From: Armatimonadota bacterium
GTDB taxonomy: Bacteria > Armatimonadota > UBA10988 > DTZQ01
Direction: 5' to 3'
DNA: 15,292 bases
Assembly: GCA_012961305.1 (NCBI GenBank)
Contig: DTZQ01000239.1
Span: forward strand, 1-15,292
Shown here: positions 1 through 7,052 of the stretch, in pieces
Layout of the letters: each line of letters begins with the position of its first letter
Position numbering within the stretch: the first letter of the stretch is position 1
Position numbers and translations under genes: made by a program
The notes under the pieces: model-generated
What the model was told of the DNA's origin: nothing
Database searches by the model: none
The model's input: only the letters and a program-made list of their open reading frames with translations

Positions 1-381
1 GCCTGGCGGGAGCGGCTGGCGAGGCAGACAGGCCAGCAGCCGGAGGACATTTTCCCCTTCGCCGCCGAGTATCAAATTACCAGCGAGTTGGCCTTCTACG
101 TCCCAGGGCAGCCGACGACCTACTGCGCCAACGCGGGCCGCCGACGCAACCAGTACGACTATTGGCCCGGCTTCGAGAACCTGTTAGGTCGAGACGGTCT
201 GTTCGTACAGCGGGGCAACCCTTCGGCCCCGCCGGCGGCCATCGCCGCTGGTTTCGCCTGCTGGGAACGTTTGGCCCTGGTGCCCATCCGTCGGGGGCAC
301 AATTTGCTCCACCAGTACACGCTGTTTTTCCTGCGCGACTTTCGCGGATTCCCGCCCCCGGAGGGGGAAATGAGTTACTGA
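1..381 (+). CDS. GT39-type membrane glycosyltransferase, C-terminal part (5' end outside window)
   Basis: The frame is open from the first base and stops at TGA 379-381, leaving 126 visible residues. The segment at about residues 29-65, with YVPGQP, TYCANAGRRRNQYDYW and WPGFENL, resembles the C-terminal periplasmic region of GT39/ArnT-like dolichyl- or undecaprenyl-phosphate-sugar:acceptor transferases. Those are multi-pass enzymes whose catalytic Asp lies in an N-terminal loop, outside this window. The family moves a sugar from a polyprenyl-phosphate carrier to lipid A, protein or another acceptor on the outer face of the inner membrane. The downstream flippase-like and DPM1-like genes fit that pathway. 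The acceptor and sugar cannot be read from this tail. Family call is fairly good; specificity unknown. Confidence 0.72.
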   Translation, partial: AWRERLARQTGQQPEDIFPFAAEYQITSELAFYVPGQPTTYCANAGRRRNQYDYWPGFENLLGRDGLFVQRGNPSAPPAAIAAGFACWERLALVPIRRGHNLLHQYTLFFLRDFRGFPPPEGEMSY

Positions 382-479
382 GTCCGCCTCGCTTGCCCCC
401 TGATGCAACTACCGCCCGCCACCTCCCACCCAGGATAGCAGATGGCCCACCGCTTTCCACCTGCCATTTAACCTGCGGT

Positions 480-508
480 TTGACAAATTGGAGAAAAAAG
501 GCTAAGAT
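480..508 (+). promoter_or_regulatory. Candidate sigma70-type promoter before the flippase-like gene
   Basis: A perfect -35 hexamer TTGACA (480-485) is followed after exactly 17 bp by TAAGAT (503-508), a 4/6 match to TATAAT. It lies in the 125-bp gap after the GT39 gene, which suggests the following genes need not depend on read-through. The -10 overlaps the ATG at 507. If the promoter is real, transcripts would start near 515 and translation would begin at GTG 531 rather than ATG 507. Sequence match only. Confidence 0.4.
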
Positions 509-1490
509 GGGAAAGGACGAGGTGGTAAGGGTGAGCAGCAGCCAGCAGAACTTGGAAACAGCGGCCCAGCCGGCCGGGAGAAACGTCTGGCACTACGCGC
601 TTCGGGCGGCGCTGAGCGCGGTGGCGTTGGGATTGTTGTTCTTGAAGTTTCCACCCCGCGAGGTGGGTCAGGCCCTTCGCGCGGTGCCCGGCCGTCAGGT
701 GGCAGCCGCCATAGGAGTGTACGCCGGACTGCAACTGTTCAGTGCCCTGAAATGGCAGGTGGTGCTGGATGGCCTGGGCTCGTCAGCCCTCTGGCGGAAC
801 CTGGCGCGGCTCTACTTCGTGGGGATGTTCAGCAACTTTTTCCTGCCCACCTGTGTGGGCGGCGACGCGGTACGGACGTACCTGTTAGCCCGGCGGCAGG
901 GAGAATGGGAGAGGCCGGCTTTGTCCGTTCTGGTAGAGCGGTTCACCGGGTTTGTGGCCCTGATGGGCCTGGGAGTGGTGGGAGCCTGGGGGGTACGAAT
1001 GACGGTGGGCGGTGCGGCGCAGCGGTGGTTGGAGGCCGGGATGGGATTGGTAGTTGTAGGCCTGGCGGGCAGCCTAATGCTAATGGGCTTGCCCCGTTGG
1101 ACCGCCTGGCTGCCGCAGCGAGGACGGCGAGTCCTCGCCCGCTTGAGTGCAGGAATGCGCCAACTCGTGCGCCAGCCGCGGCGACTGGCCCTTCTGGGCG
1201 GGATGTCGGTGGCCTTTCAATTGGGGGTTACGGGCCTCAATGCCTGGTTGGGTTGGCTGTGCGGGGTACATTTATCGGCCTCCGTATGGCTGTTGGCGGT
1301 GCCCCTCATCACCCTGGCCAGTTTGCTGCCCACGCTGGGCGGCCTGGGGGTGCGCGAGGCGGCCAGTGTGGTGGTACTGACGCCCTTTGGTGTGAGCGCA
1401 CCCCGGGCCCTGGCCTATTCCCTGCTCTGGCAGGCCGTTCTGCTGCTCACCAGCCTGCCCGGCGGATGGCTGTGGTGGGAGGGTGGGTGA
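507..1490 (+). CDS. Flippase-like integral membrane protein (YbhN / LPG-synthase TM family)
   Basis: The 327-residue polytopic protein has about eight hydrophobic segments and the marks of the lysylphosphatidylglycerol-synthase-TM/YbhN/AglD family. These are LKWQVVL near residue 81, FFLPTCVGGDAVR at about 111-123, VERFTG near 143, and a late GGLGVREA motif followed by a closing helix pair. Members are proposed to move lipid-linked substrates across the cytoplasmic membrane. Between a GT39 tail and a polyprenyl-P-sugar synthase-like gene, a role in flipping or handling a lipid-linked sugar is the natural inference. ATG 507 has AAAGG 5 nt upstream. GTG 531 has GAGGT (519-523) at 7 nt and would suit the promoter at 480-508. 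The long open frame upstream of 507 is not thought to be coding. Confidence 0.8.
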   Translation: MGKDEVVRVSSSQQNLETAAQPAGRNVWHYALRAALSAVALGLLFLKFPPREVGQALRAVPGRQVAAAIGVYAGLQLFSALKWQVVLDGLGSSALWRNLARLYFVGMFSNFFLPTCVGGDAVRTYLLARRQGEWERPALSVLVERFTGFVALMGLGVVGAWGVRMTVGGAAQRWLEAGMGLVVVGLAGSLMLMGLPRWTAWLPQRGRRVLARLSAGMRQLVRQPRRLALLGGMSVAFQLGVTGLNAWLGWLCGVHLSASVWLLAVPLITLASLLPTLGGLGVREAASVVVLTPFGVSAPRALAYSLLWQAVLLLTSLPGGWLWWEGG

Positions 1491-1554
1491 GGCAGGAGGC
1501 CCCAGCCTTGCCACCGGGATGCAGAGTGAATTGCGGTCGAGAGGTCAAACGGCG

Positions 1555-2556
1555 ATGAGGGAATCTGCTTCTGAAGTTACCTCCCCGGCTGCCACGGGGG
1601 AGGGGGAGATGCCGGAGGTTTCGGCGGTCATTCCGGTGTACAACGAGCGGGAAAGCCTGCCGGAGTTACATGGGCAACTGGTGGAGGTGTTGACTCGTCT
1701 GGGCCGGTCGTGGGAAATTGTTTACGTGGACGACGGGAGCACGGACGGCTCCTTTGAGCAACTGCGGGAACTTCATGCGGCTTCGCCCTCGGGCCGGGTG
1801 GTGGTGATTCGCCTGCGGGCCAACTTCGGGCAGACGGCGGCTCTGGCTGCGGGCTTCGACCGGGCGCGGGGGACAGTTATCGTGGCTTTGGATGCGGATT
1901 TGCAGAATGACCCGGCGGACATCCCGCGCCTGCTGGCGAAGTTGGAAGAAGGCTATGATGTGGTGAGCGGCTGGCGCAAGCGACGGCAGGACAAGTTCCT
2001 CACCTGTCGGCTGCCCTCCTGGATAGCCAACTGGCTCATTGGCCAGGTTACGGGTGTGCGCCTGCACGATTACGGCTGTTCCCTGAAAGCCTATCGGGCG
2101 GAGATTCTGCGGGAAGTGCGGCTGTACGGTGAACTACACCGCTTCATCCCGGCCCTGGCCAAATGGGTGGGAGCGCGTATTGGGGAAATTGAAGTCAGCC
2201 ATCGTCCCCGTAAGTTCGGACGGTCCAAGTACGGCCTGAGCCGTACTTCCCGGGTCCTCCTGGATTTGTTGACGGTCAAGTTTCTGCTCTCCTTCTCCAC
2301 CAAACCCATGCAGATGTTCGGACGCTGGGGCCTGTGGTTGGGGAGCAGTGGCTTTGTGCTGGCCGCTTACCTGACCTACCTCAAGTTCTTTCACGGTGAG
2401 CAGTTGGCGGAACGACCCCTGCTGCTGCTGGCCGTGCTGCTGATGATACTCGGCCTGCAAATGGTCAGTTTGGGGCTGTTAGGGGAGTTGGTGATTCGCA
2501 CCTATCATGAATCGCAGGGACGACCTATCTATCGGGTCCGGGAGACGCTGGAGTAG
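1555..2556 (+). CDS. GT2 glycosyltransferase, DPM1/ArnC-like, with C-terminal membrane helices
   Basis: The 333-residue protein has an N-terminal GT-A fold: the AVIPVYNE strand at 24-31, a DD pair at 59-60, the metal-binding DAD at 113-115 and the RKFGRSKYG segment at 219-227. Two hydrophobic helices follow at about 256-278 and 288-312. This is the layout of bacterial polyprenyl-phosphate glycosyltransferases (ArnC, GtrB, DPM1-like), which move a sugar from a nucleotide donor to undecaprenyl phosphate at the inner face of the membrane. ATG 1555 is preferred because GAGAGG lies 10 nt upstream. In-frame alternatives are ATG 1519, ATG 1609 just before the conserved domain, and GTG 1483 overlapping the flippase stop. 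With the preferred start the gap to the flippase gene is 64 nt. The sugar is not determinable from sequence. Confidence 0.88.
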   Translation: MRESASEVTSPAATGEGEMPEVSAVIPVYNERESLPELHGQLVEVLTRLGRSWEIVYVDDGSTDGSFEQLRELHAASPSGRVVVIRLRANFGQTAALAAGFDRARGTVIVALDADLQNDPADIPRLLAKLEEGYDVVSGWRKRRQDKFLTCRLPSWIANWLIGQVTGVRLHDYGCSLKAYRAEILREVRLYGELHRFIPALAKWVGARIGEIEVSHRPRKFGRSKYGLSRTSRVLLDLLTVKFLLSFSTKPMQMFGRWGLWLGSSGFVLAAYLTYLKFFHGEQLAERPLLLLAVLLMILGLQMVSLGLLGELVIRTYHESQGRPIYRVRETLE

Positions 2557-3331
2557 AGAAGCCCTGACCGGAACGGTGGCCTTGTTGGGTCAGGGAGGGG
2601 TGGCGTTAGGGCGTTTCCTGGCCGACGGCGTGCTGTTTTCTTGGCAGGCGTTGTGGGGCGTGCTCCGGGGACGCATTGACTTTCGCCAATGGCTGCTCCA
2701 GATGGAAGCCATAGGCGTCCAGGGCTTGCCCCTGGTACTGTTGACGGTGGGAGCCAGCGGGATGGTGCTGGCGGTGTACACGGCCGAGCAGTTTCGCCGC
2801 TTTGGGGCCATCAACTTGGTCGGAGGACTGGTCACCGCCTCCATTGTGCGGGAAATTGGCCCGGTATTTACCGCCATTGTGATAGCCGCCCGCTCCGGCT
2901 CGGCCATCGCCGCCGAAATCGGCACCATGAAGGTCACGGAGCAAATTGACGCCCTGCGCGCCCTGGCCACCAACCCCGTCGAATATCTGCTGATTCCGCG
3001 TCTGCTGGCTGCGATGGTGGCCCTGCCCCTGCTGACCGTGGCCGCGGACATAGCAGGAGCGGTGGGAGGTTATCTGGTGGGCCTCTCGGCAGGCATTAGC
3101 AGTCGGATGTACATAAATTCGGCCCTGAAAATGACCGAGTTGGACTTTTTTTGGAGCGGATTGGTCAAGGCCGTCATTTTCGCCTGGCTTATCGTGCTGG
3201 TCAGTGCCCGCCAGGGCTTCCGGGTGGAATACGGGGCCGCGGAGGTGGGTCGGGCCACCACCAGTGCGGTGGTCATTTCCATTTTGCTCGTTCATGCCAC
3301 CGATTACCTCTTGGCCCTGATTTTCGTCTGA
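2507..3331 (+). CDS. mlaE: MlaE-family ABC transporter permease (lipid/MCE-type)
   Basis: The 274-residue membrane protein carries the diagnostic MlaE core. REIGPV is at about 115-120, followed by ARSGSAIAAEIGTMKVTEQID at about 128-148, DALRAL and the IPRLLA segment, with four to five further hydrophobic stretches. In the known Mla/MCE systems this permease works with an MlaF ATPase and an MlaD substrate-binding protein to move phospholipid between inner and outer membranes. Neither partner is in the window, so they lie elsewhere or the gene is an orphan. ATG 2507 lies inside the 3' end of the GT2 gene (50-nt overlap) and lacks a well-placed Shine-Dalgarno site. GTG 2576, 19 nt after the GT2 stop, is in frame and would still leave the conserved fold intact. 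Family call strong, start uncertain. Confidence 0.9.
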   Translation: MNRRDDLSIGSGRRWSREALTGTVALLGQGGVALGRFLADGVLFSWQALWGVLRGRIDFRQWLLQMEAIGVQGLPLVLLTVGASGMVLAVYTAEQFRRFGAINLVGGLVTASIVREIGPVFTAIVIAARSGSAIAAEIGTMKVTEQIDALRALATNPVEYLLIPRLLAAMVALPLLTVAADIAGAVGGYLVGLSAGISSRMYINSALKMTELDFFWSGLVKAVIFAWLIVLVSARQGFRVEYGAAEVGRATTSAVVISILLVHATDYLLALIFV

Positions 3332-3408
3332 GGCTGGGCCAGAAGGCTGATTTCCCTTCCCCAAGCGAACTTAAGCCCGGCAGTATTTAACCTGGTCGAG
3401 TTAAGGAG

Positions 3409-4431
3409 TTATCCCAACTCCACCGGCTCGCCCCGCTCTGCCGACTCCACAATGGCGGTGCAGACCCGCACCAGCGTCAGTCCGTCCTCTCCGGAAGGCC
3501 ACGGCTCCCGGTCCTCCCGCACACAGTCCACAAAGTGGCGCAGGGCCTCCATTACGAAGCCCACCGGTTGGCCGTAAATGTCCACTTGTAGCGTGCCTGG
3601 CACCCGGTAGGCTTCCTTAGTGGCTATCTGCACCAGCGTTTGATAGGCGTCAACGGAGATGCTGCCCTCGCTGAACACCAGTTCCATTTTGGAGTCCACG
3701 ATGTTGGGCCGAGTCTCCGGGAGAATCCAGCAGGACTCGAAATTGCCTACGGCACCGTGGTCGAACTCCACCAAAGCCGCATAGAAGTCGGGGGTGTCAA
3801 TGCCTCGGCTGCGCAGCAGCCGGGAACGGGCCACGCTGTAAACTCGCGTCACTTCCCCACCCCACAGCCAGCGCACCCGGTCAATGGTGTGGCTCATCAA
3901 CCAGAAAGGCAGTTTAGTCTGCGAGGCCCAGGTCTTGAGCATTTGGGTAGGCACGTAGAGAGTATTGCTGAGCCGGGCATAGGCATAGACGGGATAGCCC
4001 AGTTCGCCTGCCTCCACTGCCTCTTTGGCCAAGGCCAGGTAGGACTGCCAGCGGTTGCTGAAGTTGACCATGAGTTTGACGCCAGCCCGTTTCGCTGCTG
4101 TGACCATCGCTTCAGCATCCTCTACCCCAGTGGCCAGCGGCTTTTCGCATAGCACGTGGCACCCCGCGGCAATGGCCGCTAATACTGGCTCCCGGTGCAG
4201 GTGGTCGGGGGTAACCACGGAGACAGCGTCCAACTCCTCTCGGGAGAGCATCTCCCGATAATCCCGGTACTGGGCCGGGATGGCGAACTTTTCCCCCACC
4301 TCTCGCAGGGTCTGCTCGTGGACATCGGCAATGGCCACCACTTGCGCATAGGGCAGGGTCTGATAACATTTGAGGTGCGTCTGACCTTGCAGACCCACCC
4401 CGATTACCCCCAAACGTACTTGGTCTTTCAT
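3409..4431 (-). CDS. Gfo/Idh/MocA-family NAD(P)-dependent oxidoreductase
   Basis: The 340-residue cytoplasmic enzyme begins with a Rossmann motif GVGLQG (11-16). It has the family hallmark EKP at 96-98, where Lys97 is the usual catalytic and cofactor-contact residue, and a HTID motif at 181-184 matching the HxxD site near the active centre. The length is normal for the family, which oxidises or reduces hydroxyls of sugars, inositols or sugar acids. The substrate cannot be named. ATG 4431 follows a strong AAAGGAGAGG ribosome site. It is the last gene of a leftward run after the GH42-like gene and an HTH mini-ORF. The 77 bp separating it from the convergent mlaE-like gene shows no convincing terminator. 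Upstream lie a 26-bp palindrome and an extended -10, so local regulation is likely. Confidence 0.92.
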   Translation of the reverse strand: MKDQVRLGVIGVGLQGQTHLKCYQTLPYAQVVAIADVHEQTLREVGEKFAIPAQYRDYREMLSREELDAVSVVTPDHLHREPVLAAIAAGCHVLCEKPLATGVEDAEAMVTAAKRAGVKLMVNFSNRWQSYLALAKEAVEAGELGYPVYAYARLSNTLYVPTQMLKTWASQTKLPFWLMSHTIDRVRWLWGGEVTRVYSVARSRLLRSRGIDTPDFYAALVEFDHGAVGNFESCWILPETRPNIVDSKMELVFSEGSISVDAYQTLVQIATKEAYRVPGTLQVDIYGQPVGFVMEALRHFVDCVREDREPWPSGEDGLTLVRVCTAIVESAERGEPVELG

Positions 4432-4452
4432 CGCCTCTCCTTTCCAGGGTGG

Positions 4453-4461
4453 TTTATAGCA
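4453..4461 (-). promoter_or_regulatory. Candidate extended -10 element before the oxidoreductase gene
   Basis: On the minus strand TGC (4461-4459) is followed by TATAAA (4458-4453), an extended -10 pattern. Transcription would begin near 4446, just ahead of the AAAGGAGAGG ribosome site. No good -35 is present. The palindrome at 4462-4487 abuts the upstream side, where a regulator would block or activate polymerase. Sequence inference only. Confidence 0.35.
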
Positions 4462-4487
4462 GATTACGAGCGTTTACGCTGGTAATC
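4462..4487. repeat. 26-bp near-perfect palindrome, candidate operator or leader hairpin
   Basis: The arms GATTAC (4462-4467) and GTAATC (4482-4487) pair exactly. Inside them, after one mismatched position, AGCGT (4469-4473) pairs with ACGCT (4476-4480). In total 11 of 13 positions per arm are complementary. It ends 30 bp before the oxidoreductase ATG, directly upstream of the extended -10, and overlaps the stop codon of the HTH mini-ORF. It has no T-run on the transcribed side, so a rho-independent terminator is unlikely. A dimeric repressor site (LacI-like operators are palindromes of this kind) or an RNA hairpin is more likely. Confidence 0.6.
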
Positions 4488-4568
4488 GGCTAAAGGCAAA
4501 GTGCACCTGTTTACCGCCAGGAGTTCGGCCGCCTCCTCTGAGGTAAGAAGCCCTTCCATTTTGCTCAT
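4464..4568 (-). CDS. 34-residue truncated excisionase/MerR-like helix-turn-helix mini-protein
   Basis: ATG 4568 is preceded by an AGGAAGG ribosome site and, about 23 nt further up, by the predicted start of the promoter at 4598-4626. The product begins MSKMEGLLTSEEAAELLAVN, which matches the first two helices of the excisionase-type HTH domain (the pattern LLTxEEAAELLgVsrrTl). After RCTL the match fails and the frame ends at TAA 4464-4466. In another frame just downstream, RLPA (followed at once by a stop) resembles the wing of this domain, so the ORF may be a frameshifted remnant. Alternatively it is a functional leader peptide for the oxidoreductase gene 32 nt downstream. Existence of the HTH-like segment is clear; function is not. 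Confidence 0.5.
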   Translation of the reverse strand: MSKMEGLLTSEEAAELLAVNRCTLPLADYQRKRS

Positions 4569-4597
4569 TTCCTTCCTATTCCCACCATTTCATACCC

Positions 4598-4626
4598 ATT
4601 CTACCACATTCCGGCGTTTCTGGCAA
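4598..4626 (-). promoter_or_regulatory. sigma70-type promoter for the HTH mini-ORF and oxidoreductase
   Basis: Reading the minus strand, TTGCCA (4626-4621) is followed after exactly 17 bp by TAGAAT (4603-4598). Each hexamer is a 5/6 match to consensus, in otherwise GC-rich DNA. The expected start is near 4591. The element lies just past the 3' end of the GH42-like gene, so the oxidoreductase can be expressed separately from it. Confidence 0.55.
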
Positions 4627-4646
4627 TGGTTGAAAGGAACGCAATC

Positions 4647-7052
4647 CTACCCACCCACGCCGCACCAATCCAAAAAAGCCCGTATTAGTTCCCGCTTCTG
4701 CTCTTTGGCCGCCGCGTCGTCGCTGAAGGAGTAGGGCAGAAAGAACCGGAAGGCCAAATAGAGCGTTCTACTCCTTTCGTCCCCCAAAACTATCGCCGGG
4801 GCTCCGTTTTCGAAGGTGCCCACTATGGTTCCGTCCGCCCGAATGTACTGCTTCACGTGGGCGAAACAAGTGAGGGTCCGGTTCTCCCGCCCCCAGCCCC
4901 GCCAGCGCACTTTCATCCGCCGTGGGCCTTCGTTTTCGATGAGAACCCTGACTTTGGCGAAAGGCAAGGTGCCAGCCTCTCGCCGCCGCTGGCCGACCTC
5001 ATAATCGTACACCCCAACCTCCGGCTCGATGATGAGGGCCCCGCCCTGAGTCAGGTAATTCTCCAATGCCCGCACGACGGTTTCGCTGATGGCCGGATTG
5101 TAGGGCACGATTACGACCGCATAGTCAGCCAAATCCGTCAGGTTGAATTCGCTCACCACGGCGTAGCGCACACCCAAATCCTGCAGCAGTTCCGCGCAGC
5201 CGACCAGCGAATTTTCGTTGAGGTAATTCCGATGCCGGGAAATCCAGTTGGCGTAGGCCAGGGAGTAGAAAATCCCCACTGTGGCCGGAGGGTAATCGCG
5301 TTGGAGCATTTGCTTCGCCAGGGCCACCGCCCGCTTGAAATCGGCCCAAAACGCCTTGTCATCGGGCTTCAGACCCCGATAGTACCACAGGGCCCCCGCT
5401 TTGTCGGCGAACAGGGGAAAGTAACGACTGAGGTCGCCGGGCTGGTAGCCCCGTCCGTGGATGATGTCCATCTCCGGAAACACGACCTTGTCCGAGTGCC
5501 GACAGGCTCCAAAGTAAAGGGCTGTGCGGGAGAGTTGATAGCCCGGATGGCCCACCTCCCAAGGGGCGACGGCGTCCTTGCATTGCAACAAATCCAGGTG
5601 TTTCGCCTGCCGACACAGGAAGATATTTTCGGCCTGAAAGACTGGCCAGCCGAAGCGGGCCTGAAAGAGTTTGTGCGGGGCGATGCCTTTCACAATCCCG
5701 CCTGCCCACTCCACGAACTGCACCCACCAGCCATTGGCGAACTCGGCCCAGTCCAGCCAAGAACGCCGATAGTCGTCCCGCTCCAGACGGCGCGGCGGCA
5801 CTGCCTCCTCAAAGGTCAAGCCCTCCTCGCCCCAGGCCTTCTGTAAAGCCGCCACCTCGCCCCGATATTTGCGGCGCAGAAAGGCCCGAAAATCGCGCAA
5901 ACACCAGGGCGACTGCCGCCACACGCTCCCCGGACCCGGGTTCCCCAAAACCTCCGGGAAGCAAGAATCCTGCTCCCCACCTGCACTAATCATGTAGCCG
6001 ATAAGGTTAGGGAACTCACAGGTCTGCCGCACCAGTTCGGCCACCAAAGCCCCGAAATCCCGCTTCAGGCTGGGAGTGAACAGGTACACCCGGCCTTCCT
6101 TTGCCCCCGGCTCAGCGGCGTGCTGCAGGCGCCACCAGTTGGGCTGATGCGGTCCGAACAGGAGGATAACTCCGAAGCCCCACCGCCGCAGACATTCCAG
6201 GGCCGTGCGCAGCCGCTCCCACTCCCGATAACCCGGACGCGGCTCCAGGTTGCGCCAGTAGAAGTCCAGGGCGAAGCAGTTGACGCCTACTTCCCGCGCC
6301 ATCTCCAAGTAGGCCCGCTCAAAACGCACGTCCAACACGCAGAACAGCGGCTCGCCGTCTAGCAGAAGGACCGTGCGGTCGGCCATGCGCCGCCGCTCCA
6401 CGCGGAACTCCTTCTCCACCGGCTCCACCCTCAGCAGTTTCGGCGGAACGCGGGGGAACACCCGCAGGTCAGTCAGCCGCGGGGCGGTGGGGTTTTCCAA
6501 GCGTAGGTCGTCGAAATACAGAGTGTGTGCTCCCAACCCGCCCGTCTCCACGATACAAAAGCGCAGGGTAGTGACTACATCGGTGTCTATCTGGGTCACG
6601 GGGAAAGTCACTTCTCGCCAACCGGTGAAATCCAACGGGAGGCGGCCCTGTCCGAACCAGCCGCCGGCTCCGGCCAGCCAGGTCTCCAGGCGGTTCCCGC
6701 TGCCATCGCCGTAAACCCAAAAGCGAATCCGCCTGTAGCATCCGCCCGCCAGCACCCCTGCATCTACCATCACCTGGGTACACTTCTCCGAGGGGAACTC
6801 GTATTCCACTTTGAGGGCATAGCGGCCCTGTTTCACCTCCGCCCGGCTGCGCTCGGCCCTGACCTTGGCCGTCGCCGGGCTGCCGTCCTCGTCAGTGGGC
6901 CAGGGATAGGCCCGGGGCAAGGGCGTCCCCTCCTCCAGGTCGGCCACCACCCAGGTCGGCGGTGGGGTCGCCAATCCCTTAGTCCCTCCTACCCTACCCC
7001 CCATCAGCAAACCCAACGTCGCCCAAACTGCCACTGCTTTCGTCAGTTGCAT
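4647..7052 (-). CDS. Secreted GH42-like glycosidase with N-terminal carbohydrate-binding-like domain
   Basis: The 801-residue protein has a signal-peptide-like N-terminus (about 1-28), so it probably acts outside the cytoplasm. Residues about 34-190 form a jelly-roll-like domain ending in YFDDLRLE, a common end of carbohydrate-binding modules. A TIM barrel follows (about 225-590). Glu360 in GYMISAGGEQD and Glu527 in VVFPEMD fit the acid/base and nucleophile of GH42 beta-galactosidases. Their 167-residue spacing is close to that of known GH42 enzymes, and the segment FRAFLRRKYRGEVAALQKAW (about 389-408) is GH42-like. Residues about 590-690 resemble the class I amidotransferase-like trimerisation domain (VIVPYNPAIS, QGGALIIEPE). 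ATG 7052 has GGAGGT at 5 nt. Substrate is uncertain: a beta-galactoside or other pyranoside is likely by family. Confidence 0.78.
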   Translation of the reverse strand: MQLTKAVAVWATLGLLMGGRVGGTKGLATPPPTWVVADLEEGTPLPRAYPWPTDEDGSPATAKVRAERSRAEVKQGRYALKVEYEFPSEKCTQVMVDAGVLAGGCYRRIRFWVYGDGSGNRLETWLAGAGGWFGQGRLPLDFTGWREVTFPVTQIDTDVVTTLRFCIVETGGLGAHTLYFDDLRLENPTAPRLTDLRVFPRVPPKLLRVEPVEKEFRVERRRMADRTVLLLDGEPLFCVLDVRFERAYLEMAREVGVNCFALDFYWRNLEPRPGYREWERLRTALECLRRWGFGVILLFGPHQPNWWRLQHAAEPGAKEGRVYLFTPSLKRDFGALVAELVRQTCEFPNLIGYMISAGGEQDSCFPEVLGNPGPGSVWRQSPWCLRDFRAFLRRKYRGEVAALQKAWGEEGLTFEEAVPPRRLERDDYRRSWLDWAEFANGWWVQFVEWAGGIVKGIAPHKLFQARFGWPVFQAENIFLCRQAKHLDLLQCKDAVAPWEVGHPGYQLSRTALYFGACRHSDKVVFPEMDIIHGRGYQPGDLSRYFPLFADKAGALWYYRGLKPDDKAFWADFKRAVALAKQMLQRDYPPATVGIFYSLAYANWISRHRNYLNENSLVGCAELLQDLGVRYAVVSEFNLTDLADYAVVIVPYNPAISETVVRALENYLTQGGALIIEPEVGVYDYEVGQRRREAGTLPFAKVRVLIENEGPRRMKVRWRGWGRENRTLTCFAHVKQYIRADGTIVGTFENGAPAIVLGDERSRTLYLAFRFFLPYSFSDDAAAKEQKRELIRAFLDWCGVGG

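Noticed and set aside
162..506. N-terminal extension of the flippase-like gene
   Set aside because: The extension overlaps the GT39 tail in another frame and reads as Pro/Arg-rich noise. Starts at 507 or 531 have ribosome sites and suit the family length.
752..1558. A 268-codon open frame on the + strand within the flippase-like gene
   Set aside because: It is out of frame with the conserved flippase-like protein and Gly/Arg/Ala-rich without motifs. Only its last 17 codons are discussed, as a possible leader.
2606..3364. A 252-codon open frame on the - strand
   Set aside because: It is a shadow of the MlaE-type permease gene, rich in Gly, His and Gln with no membrane or domain pattern.
3332..3408. 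Terminator between the convergent permease and oxidoreductase genes
   Set aside because: Only a 5-bp TTAAC/GTTAA repeat with an 8-nt loop and no T-run was found, too weak to call.
4857..5846. A 329-codon open frame on the + strand
   Set aside because: It lies antisense inside the GH42-like gene. Its sequence has no recognisable domain, and the minus-strand protein is clearly coding with conserved motifs.
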